Of a stretch of 22,196 bases of DNA, positions 16,995-22,196 are shown piece after piece. The stretch's first letter is position 1. The number at the start of each line of letters is the position of its first letter. The position numbers were made by a program, and so were the translations under genes. The DNA is from Candidatus Pygmaiobacter gallistercoris (GTDB taxonomy: Bacteria; Bacillota; Clostridia; Oscillospirales; Ruminococcaceae). Under the pieces are notes generated by a model. It saw nothing but the letters and a program-made list of their open reading frames with translations. It did not search any database and was not told where the DNA came from. The stretch covers positions 1 through 22,196 of the forward strand of contig DXIA01000033.1 in NCBI GenBank assembly GCA_019113125.1, given 5' to 3'.

Positions 16995-17974
16995 TGAACC
17001 GATCGGAATACTACGCACAGGCGATGGCGGCGCTGCGCCGCAGCCGGCAGCGGGCGATCACCCTCGCCGACCGGAACAAGCAGACCGCCTATGACAAAAT
17101 CCCCCGGCTGCTGGTGCTGGACAACCTGACCATCGAGACCGGCCTCGCACTGGCGCGGCTGGGCGCCGCGGGGGCGGATGCCGAAAAGATCGCACAGAAA
17201 AAACAGGCACTCTCCGCGATCGACGCCGAGCGGGGCGCGCTGCTGCGGGAGAACGGTTTTCCCGCCGATTTTCTCGAGCCGAAGTTCAGCTGTCCCATCT
17301 GCCGGGATACCGGGCGGGACGGTGAGCGGGTCTGCGACTGTGTCGGCCGCAGGATCCGGGCGCTGCGCCGGGCCGATCTGCTCAAGACCGCCCCGATCGA
17401 TCGCTGCCGGTTCGACAACTTCGATCTTTCCCGGTATCCCGACCGGCCGATCCCCCCTGCCACCCGCAGCGCCCGCTCGATCATGGAGGCGAACTTCAAC
17501 TACTGCAAACAGTATGCGGCCGATTTTTCCTCCGACTGCCCGAGTCTCTTTCTGACCGGCAACGCGGGGCTCGGCAAGACCCACCTCGCGCTGGCGATCG
17601 CCGGCGAGCTGCTGGCCAAGGGGGTCGAGGTGCTCTATGCCGGCAGCCAGAACGTCTTCGGGATCATCGAGCGGGACCGCTATCTCGACGGCGGCGAGCT
17701 GCTGGGCGCGATGCTGGAGGCCGAGCTTCTGATCCTCGACGACCTCGGCACCGAGTACCTCTCCCCCTATGTCGCGAGCTGCATCTATCGGCTGGTGGAC
17801 ACCCGGCTGGTCACCCACCGGCCGACCATCTACACCAGCAATCTGCAGAGCCAGAAGACGATCAATACCCGCTACTCTGAAAAGGTGGGCAGCCGGCTGT
17901 TCGGATCCTGTGAAATCCTGTTCTTTTACGGCGAGGATCAGCGTCTGGCGGGCCACTACGCCGACACGCCGTAA
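16994..17974 (+). CDS. dnaC: DnaC/DnaI-like helicase loader ATPase
   Basis: The protein has 326 residues. The N-terminal region (about 1-120) is helical and ends in a four-cysteine cluster (Cys100, 103, 114, 116: CPIC and CDC) likely to bind zinc, as in DnaI-type loaders. The AAA+ domain has Walker A GNAGLGKT (189-196) and Walker B LLILDDLG (245-252), then sensor-like TSNLQSQK. It would load the replicative DNA helicase using ATP, with the DnaD-like protein of the preceding gene. IstB-type transposon helpers share the fold, but there is no transposase nearby and the zinc cluster favours a loader. The start ATG overlaps the dnaD stop. No clear terminator is seen after it. Confidence 0.88.
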   Translation: MNRSEYYAQAMAALRRSRQRAITLADRNKQTAYDKIPRLLVLDNLTIETGLALARLGAAGADAEKIAQKKQALSAIDAERGALLRENGFPADFLEPKFSCPICRDTGRDGERVCDCVGRRIRALRRADLLKTAPIDRCRFDNFDLSRYPDRPIPPATRSARSIMEANFNYCKQYAADFSSDCPSLFLTGNAGLGKTHLALAIAGELLAKGVEVLYAGSQNVFGIIERDRYLDGGELLGAMLEAELLILDDLGTEYLSPYVASCIYRLVDTRLVTHRPTIYTSNLQSQKTINTRYSEKVGSRLFGSCEILFFYGEDQRLAGHYADTP

Positions 17975-18011
17975 AAAAATTTTTTCGGGGCTGGTTTTTT
18001 TGCCCGGATCG

Positions 18012-18020
18012 TGCTATACT
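18012..18020 (+). promoter_or_regulatory. Extended -10 promoter of the panE-like gene
   Basis: TGCTATACT has a TG-extended -10 box with no good -35. A palindrome, AACAATTGTT (18044-18053), lies in the leader and could be an operator, but nothing ties it to a known regulator. Confidence 0.45.
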
Positions 18021-18111
18021 ATCACCGGTACAATGGGGTACGGAACAATTGTTTCGCACCCTTTTTTGATGTCAAATTCTGTCACAATCTGAGAGAAGGA
18101 GTGTTTCTTTT

Positions 18112-19041
18112 ATGAAGATCGTAGTCATTGGCGCCGGCGCGATGGGGACCCTGTACGGCGGCCGTCTCGCCCTCGCCGGCGAGGAGGTCACGATGGTCGA
18201 CGTGGTCGAGCCGGCGGTGCGCCGGATGGACCGGGAGGGGCTGACCCTCGAGCTGGCCGACGGCACCCACACCGCGAAGGTGTCGGCAAAGCTCGCCGCC
18301 GAGGTGGACTTTGCGGCGGATCTCGTGATCCTCTTCACCAAATCGGTCTACTCCCACGCGGCGCTCGAGAGCGCGAAGACCTTTATCGGTCCCGACACGG
18401 TGGTGCTGACCCTGCAAAACGGCCTCGGCAACCTCGAGCGGGTGGCCGAGTTCGTGCCGATGGAGCGGATTATCATCGGCATCAGCGACTTTCCCAGCGA
18501 CCTGCTCGAGACCGGCCATATCCGCTCGATCGGGGAGGGCCACACCCGGATCATGACCGCAAAGGGCGGCGAGACCCCGTTTCTGCAGGAGGTCTGCCGC
18601 AAATTTGAGGCCGCGGGGCTGCACTGCTCCATCACCCCCGACATCATGAAGACCATCTGGACCAAGGTCGCGGTCAATGCCACCGCGAACAGCATCACCT
18701 CGGTCTGCCGGCTGCGCTGCGGCGTGCTGATCAGCACCCCCGAGGCCTGGCAGCTGACGCTGCGGATCATCGACGAGATTGTCGCGGTCGCGGCGGCGGA
18801 CGGGGTCTCCCTCGACCGGGAGGCGATTGTCGACAACGTCCACAAGGTGATGGAGGCAATGCCGGATCACCTGACCAGCATGGAGCAGGATGTGCTGGCA
18901 AAACGGCCCACCGAGGTCGGCTCGATCAACGGCGGGGTGGTCAAGAAGGCGAAGGCGCTCGGGATCGACGCCCCCTGCAACGAGACGATGTATCTGCTCA
19001 TCCGCACCATTGAGCAGAACTACGCCGGCCAGATTCTCTGA
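18112..19041 (+). CDS. panE: 2-dehydropantoate 2-reductase family protein
   Basis: The family reduces ketopantoate to pantoate with NADPH, in vitamin B5 and coenzyme A synthesis. The 309 residues match the usual length. The N-terminal Rossmann domain has GAGAMG (7-12); LQNGLGN (101-107) follows. The proposed catalytic Lys185 (WTKVAVNA) and Glu268 (PTEVGSINGG) are present. The usual acidic residue two after Glu268 (TEID type) is glycine here, so a related 2-oxo acid substrate is possible. No panB, panC or panD is nearby. AAGGAG lies 10 bases before ATG. It has its own promoter and terminator. Confidence 0.85.
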   Translation: MKIVVIGAGAMGTLYGGRLALAGEEVTMVDVVEPAVRRMDREGLTLELADGTHTAKVSAKLAAEVDFAADLVILFTKSVYSHAALESAKTFIGPDTVVLTLQNGLGNLERVAEFVPMERIIIGISDFPSDLLETGHIRSIGEGHTRIMTAKGGETPFLQEVCRKFEAAGLHCSITPDIMKTIWTKVAVNATANSITSVCRLRCGVLISTPEAWQLTLRIIDEIVAVAAADGVSLDREAIVDNVHKVMEAMPDHLTSMEQDVLAKRPTEVGSINGGVVKKAKALGIDAPCNETMYLLIRTIEQNYAGQIL

Positions 19042-19057
19042 TTTTTTCCATAGAGCG

Positions 19058-19091
19058 GGACGCGCGGCCTTGCTGCGCGTCCTGTTTTTTT
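19058..19091 (+). terminator. Terminator of the panE-like gene
   Basis: GGACGCGC (19058-19065) pairs with GCGCGTCC (19075-19082), followed by TG and seven T. Confidence 0.85.
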
Positions 19092-19115
19092 CTGCCACAA
19101 TAATGCAGGAACTCT

Positions 19116-19134
19116 TTTCTGTCGAAAACAGAAA
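19116..19134. repeat. Inverted repeat upstream of galT
   Basis: TTTCTGT-N5-ACAGAAA is a perfect 7-bp inverted repeat 73 bases upstream of the galT -10 box. It could be an operator or an RNA/DNA hairpin; no known binding motif is recognised. Confidence 0.35.
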
Positions 19135-19206
19135 TCCGGCGCAGCTCCTGTCTATTTTTTCATGCAAATGCAATAAATCTTCATTTTTTCTTTGCCGCAA
19201 AGCCGC

Positions 19207-19212
19207 TATAAT
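19207..19212 (+). promoter_or_regulatory. -10 box of galT
   Basis: A perfect TATAAT lies 40 bases before the galT ATG. The -35 position holds only a T-rich stretch (19184-19189), so the promoter may need an activator. Confidence 0.5.
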
Positions 19213-19251
19213 GAGGGTGGAAACAAAATTTTGCGCCGGGAGGAAAAACGA

Positions 19252-20796
19252 ATGAATCAGGAAGTCGTTTATCAGATTGAACGGTTGATCCGTTTCGGTC
19301 TTTCACAGGGGCTGGTGGGAAAGCTGGACGCGGTCGTCGCCCGCAACACCCTGCTGGATCTGTTTGGCCAGAGTGAGCCCTACGCCGGCGCGCTGCCGCC
19401 GGAGCACCTCGACACCCCGACCGAAATCCTCGAGCCGCTGCTCGACCTCGCCGGGGAGCTCGGGCTGTACGACAAGGAGATCTACGCGCTGCGGGTCAAC
19501 TTCGAGGCCCGGATCATGGGTGCGCTGATGCCGCGGGAGAGCGAGGTCTGCGACCGGTTCTGGCAGCTCTACCGGGCGGAGGGGCCCCGGGCCGCCACCA
19601 GCTATTTCTATCATCTGTGCATCGTCAGCAACTACATCCGCACCGCGCAGATCGCCAAAAACATCCAGTGGGAGTACCCCTGCCGGTACGGCACGCTGGA
19701 GATCACCATCAACCTGACCAAGCCCGAGAAGGATCCCAAGACCATCGCCCTCGAGCGGCTGCAGCCGGCCTCGAGCTATCCCAAATGCATGCTCTGCATC
19801 GAGAACATCGGCTACGCCGGCAGGGTCAACTTTCCCGCCCGGCAGAACCACCGGGTGGTGCCGGTCACCCTCGACGGCGAGCAGTGGTATCTGCAGTACT
19901 CCCCCTATGTCTACTACAACGAGCACTGCATCGTTTTCGGGGAGGACCACGAGCCGATGGCGATCTCCCAAAAGACCTTCACCCGGCTGTTCGACTTTGT
20001 GACCCAGTTCCCCCACTACACCTGCGGCAGCAATGCCGACCTGCCGATCGTCGGCGGCAGCATCCTCTCCCACAACCATTTCCAGGGGGGCAACTACCCC
20101 TTCCCGATGCAGAGCGCCGGATTCCAGCAGCGCTACCGCTGTGACGGGTTCGACAAGATCACCATCGGCCGGATCAACTGGCCGGTCTCGACCATCCGCT
20201 GTACCGGCCGGGACACCGAGCAGCTGACCGCCTTTGCCGAGCAGCTGCTCGAGGCCTGGCGGGAGTACAGCGACGAGTCGGTCGACATTCGCGCCTTCAC
20301 CGAGGAGGAGGGCCGCCGGGTCCCCCACAACACCATCACCCCGATCCTGCACTACACCGAGCAGGACGGCTATGTGCTGGACCTCGTGCTGCGCAACAAC
20401 GCGACCAGTGAGGCGTTCCCCGAGGGGATCTTCCATCCCCACCGGGAGCTGCACCACATCAAGAAGGAGAACATCGGGCTGATCGAGGTCATGGGACTCG
20501 CGATCCTGCCCAGCCGGCTCAAAGACCAGACCGCCGCCATCTGCGGGGTGCTCGCCGGCGCGCGCACCGCCGACGAGGTCAAGCAGCAGGCGCCGGAGCA
20601 CGCGGACTGGATCGATGTTCTGGTGGAGAAGTACGGCTGCGGGATGTCCGCCGATGCGGCCGAGCAGGCCGTCCGGGCCGAGGTCGGCGCGAAGTTCGCC
20701 GCCTGTCTCGAGGACGCAGGCGTCTTTAAACAGAACGAACAGGGCTTTGCGGCCTTCGACCGGTTTATGGAGTCGATCGATTGCGCGAAGATCTGA
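19252..20796 (+). CDS. galT: UDP-glucose--hexose-1-phosphate uridylyltransferase (type 2 GalT)
   Basis: This Leloir-pathway enzyme swaps galactose-1-phosphate and UDP-glucose to give UDP-galactose and glucose-1-phosphate. The 514 residues and the motifs fit the Firmicutes type 2 GalT, not the shorter E. coli type. Visible motifs are MGALMPRESEVCDRFW (89-104), YPKCMLCIENIGYAGR (176-191), LSHNHFQGGNYPFP (272-285, with His274 and His276 likely near the active site), RVPHNTITPI and FHPHRELHHIKKENIGLIEVMG. ATG 19252 has GGGAGG 9 bases upstream; 20 more in-frame codons would include the promoter region. No galK or galE is next to it. Its terminator is shared with the facing lipoprotein gene. Confidence 0.93.
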   Translation: MNQEVVYQIERLIRFGLSQGLVGKLDAVVARNTLLDLFGQSEPYAGALPPEHLDTPTEILEPLLDLAGELGLYDKEIYALRVNFEARIMGALMPRESEVCDRFWQLYRAEGPRAATSYFYHLCIVSNYIRTAQIAKNIQWEYPCRYGTLEITINLTKPEKDPKTIALERLQPASSYPKCMLCIENIGYAGRVNFPARQNHRVVPVTLDGEQWYLQYSPYVYYNEHCIVFGEDHEPMAISQKTFTRLFDFVTQFPHYTCGSNADLPIVGGSILSHNHFQGGNYPFPMQSAGFQQRYRCDGFDKITIGRINWPVSTIRCTGRDTEQLTAFAEQLLEAWREYSDESVDIRAFTEEEGRRVPHNTITPILHYTEQDGYVLDLVLRNNATSEAFPEGIFHPHRELHHIKKENIGLIEVMGLAILPSRLKDQTAAICGVLAGARTADEVKQQAPEHADWIDVLVEKYGCGMSADAAEQAVRAEVGAKFAACLEDAGVFKQNEQGFAAFDRFMESIDCAKI

Positions 20797-20804
20797 TCCA
20801 AAAG

Positions 20805-20846
20805 AAAAAGCCGCCGCACAAGAGATTCTTGTGCGGCGGCTTTTTT
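20805..20846. terminator. Two-way terminator between galT and the lipoprotein gene
   Basis: A 14-bp stem (20810-20823 with 20827-20840) around a GAT loop is flanked by five A and six T, so it works in both directions. Confidence 0.9.
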
Positions 20847-20852
20847 GTCTTG

Positions 20853-21377
20853 TCAGGAGACCGGAACGGCCTTAATGCCGCTTTCGAGCATCGTCTCAAA
20901 CGCCTCGGTCCAGTCCCCTCCTGTCATATCGGTGCAGGTGATGGTGTAGGCCTTGTCCCCGTTGATCCCCATCGAGTACTGCCGGATGGTGACCCCGCTG
21001 ACGGTCAGCACAAAGGACATCCGATAGGCCGGGCAGCTGTCCACCTCGGTGTGCTCAAAGGTGAAGTCGCTCATCTTTGCGTCCTCCCCCAGCTGGGAGA
21101 CATAGCTCTCCTCCATGACCTGCTGCATCTGGTCGCCGGGGATCTCGCTGGCGAGGGAGCCGTCGTCCTCCATCGTGACGACGGTGATGTTCGACCCGTC
21201 GGCCGCCTGCCAGTACTGCTCAATCCCCTCCGGGATCTCCTCCCCTTTTGTAAAGCCCTCCGGAACCGTGATCTCAAAGGTGTAGCCGAGATACGCGGCG
21301 GAGGAATCCTCTCCGCCGCAGGCTGCAAGAGAGCAGCAGAGCACAGCCGCCGTCACAAATGCCAAAATCCTTTTCAT
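20853..21377 (-). CDS. Small secreted lipoprotein, function unknown
   Basis: The protein has 174 residues. It begins with a lipoprotein signal peptide: MKR, a hydrophobic core, then the lipobox SLAAC with Cys20 as the lipid-bearing residue. The mature part (about 155 residues) has YTFEITVPEGF and later YRMSFVLTVSGVTIRQYSMGI and YTITCTDMTGGDWTEAFE. This alternating beta-strand pattern resembles the PsbP/DUF1795-like folds of many Gram-positive lipoproteins. It would sit on the outer face of the membrane. ATG 21377 has AAGGAG about 8 bases upstream; the 11 codons before it are not part of the signal. No partner genes are adjacent. Confidence 0.8.
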   Translation of the reverse strand: MKRILAFVTAAVLCCSLAACGGEDSSAAYLGYTFEITVPEGFTKGEEIPEGIEQYWQAADGSNITVVTMEDDGSLASEIPGDQMQQVMEESYVSQLGEDAKMSDFTFEHTEVDSCPAYRMSFVLTVSGVTIRQYSMGINGDKAYTITCTDMTGGDWTEAFETMLESGIKAVPVS

Positions 21378-21431
21378 CGCTCTTCTCCTTTTTTCAAAAA
21401 CTGCATCCAACCGCGTGGTGGTATCAAGACA

Positions 21432-21459
21432 ATTGTACCATTTGGTCCTGATTTTTCAA
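21432..21459 (-). promoter_or_regulatory. Promoter of the lipoprotein gene
   Basis: TTGAAA (21459-21454), a 16-base spacer and TACAAT (21437-21432) with a TG extension, about 55 bases before the start codon. The region is AT-rich compared with the genes around it. Confidence 0.6.
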
Positions 21460-21515
21460 CTTCAATTTGGCTATTTTACTGTTTTTCAAGATTTGTCTCA
21501 GGTTTAAAACCACAC

Positions 21516-21554
21516 AAAAATCGCCGCGCACCAATGGGATGCACGGCGATTTTT
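21516..21554 (-). terminator. Terminator of prfB
   Basis: AAAAATCGCCG pairs with CGGCGATTTTT, extended by four more pairs including one G-T. It lies 10 bases after the prfB stop. Confidence 0.85.
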
Positions 21555-21563
21555 GATTCTGTT

Positions 21564-22196
21564 TTAACGGCCCTCCAGCTCGCCGCGGCTCACCGCTTTG
21601 AGATAGGCGTTGATAAAGCCGTCGAGGTCGCCGTTCATGACCGCCTCGACGTTGCCGGTCTCATATCCGGTGCGGTGGTCCTTGACCAGCGTGTAGGGCA
21701 TGAAGACATAGCTGCGGATCTGATGGCCCCAGGCGATCTCGTTCTGGACCCCCTTGATGTCCTCGATCTTGTCCTTGTGCTGCTGCAGCGCGATCTGGAA
21801 CAGCTTGGCCTTCAGCATCTCATACGCGTAGTCCCGGTTCTGATACTGGCTGCGCTGGGTCTGGCAGGAGACCACGATGCCGGTCGGCTTGTGGATCAGC
21901 CGGACCGCCGACGAGGTCTTGTTGATGTGCTGGCCGCCCGCGCCGGAGGAGCGGTAGACCTGCATTTCGATGTCCTCGGGGCGGATGTTGACCTCGATGG
22001 TGTTGTCCAGCTCGGGCATCACCTCCAGCGAGGCAAAGCTGGTCTGCCGCCGGGCGTTGGAGTCAAAGGGGCTGACCCGCACCAGGCGGTGGACGCCGTT
22101 CTCGCTCTTGAGCAGGCCGTAGGCGTTGGCGCCCTTGACCATGATGGAAGCGCTCTTGATGCCGGCCTCGTCGCCGTCCTGGTAGTCCAGCACTTC
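21564..22196 (-). CDS. prfB: Peptide chain release factor 2, C-terminal part (5' end outside the window)
   Basis: The visible 210 codons encode the C-terminal domains of RF2, which releases finished proteins at UGA and UAA stops. The stop-recognition tripeptide SPF (in [11 protein letters not shown]) identifies RF2 rather than RF1. The catalytic GGQ (GAGGQHINK) is present. The C-terminus is complete (SRGELEGR). The frame stays open to the window edge ([12 protein letters not shown]), so about 150 N-terminal residues are missing. The site of the programmed +1 frameshift seen in many prfB genes would be outside. Confidence 0.95.
   Translation of the reverse strand, partial: EVLDYQDGDEAGIKSASIMVKGANAYGLLKSENGVHRLVRVSPFDSNARRQTSFASLEVMPELDNTIEVNIRPEDIEMQVYRSSGAGGQHINKTSSAVRLIHKPTGIVVSCQTQRSQYQNRDYAYEMLKAKLFQIALQQHKDKIEDIKGVQNEIAWGHQIRSYVFMPYTLVKDHRTGYETGNVEAVMNGDLDGFINAYLKAVSRGELEGR

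Noticed and set aside
16994..17974. An IstB-type insertion sequence helper
   Set aside because: No transposase, inverted repeats or target duplication nearby; the DnaD-like partner and the zinc-type cysteines favour a helicase loader.

Overview
The window looks like ordinary chromosome from a GC-rich member of the Clostridia, probably Oscillospirales/Ruminococcaceae-like (inferred). The signs are Gram-positive AGGAGG ribosome-binding sites, many sigma-A promoters with TATAAT-like -10 boxes (several with an upstream TG), a CIRCE-controlled groES-groEL operon, a DnaD/DnaC-type helicase-loading pair, a folate ECF transporter gene behind a tetrahydrofolate riboswitch, and a type 2 galT. No phage, insertion sequence, CRISPR array or plasmid gene is visible. 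No gene-free stretch exceeds 300 bases; the longest (8256-8538) is filled by the riboswitch leader and its promoter.

Layout. Positions 1-225 hold the 5' part of a tRNA-like gene on the minus strand and back-to-back promoters for it and for nadE. nadE (226-2136, +) ends at a two-way terminator shared with a minus-strand pair: a UxaA/GarD-family sugar-acid dehydratase, then a membrane-anchored alpha/beta hydrolase with a multi-helix C-terminal domain. A divergent LysR gene (5653-6594) and a T-N11-A palindrome suggest local control of that pair. A short coding remnant follows LysR. Next on the minus strand are a SAM methyltransferase, folT with its riboswitch, a DUF975/CmpB-like membrane fusion protein, groEL, groES and a diacylglycerol-kinase-family lipid kinase.

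From 13.8 kb most genes are on the plus strand: a TetM/EF-G-like translational GTPase, tRNA-Gly(CCC), the dnaD-like/dnaC-like operon, a ketopantoate reductase homologue and galT. The last two genes are on the minus strand: a small lipoprotein and prfB, whose 5' part lies outside the window.

Most genes have their own promoter and terminator, so this is a housekeeping region of short transcription units. True operons are groES-groEL, dnaD-dnaC (4-base overlap) and probably uxaA-hydrolase. I found no clear new multi-gene system. The items most worth following are the uxaA/hydrolase/LysR unit, the riboswitch leader with a stem abutting the folT ribosome-binding site, the chromosomal TetM-like factor, the DUF975/CmpB fusion, the odd tRNA-like edge sequence, and a strong excess of CTCGAG.
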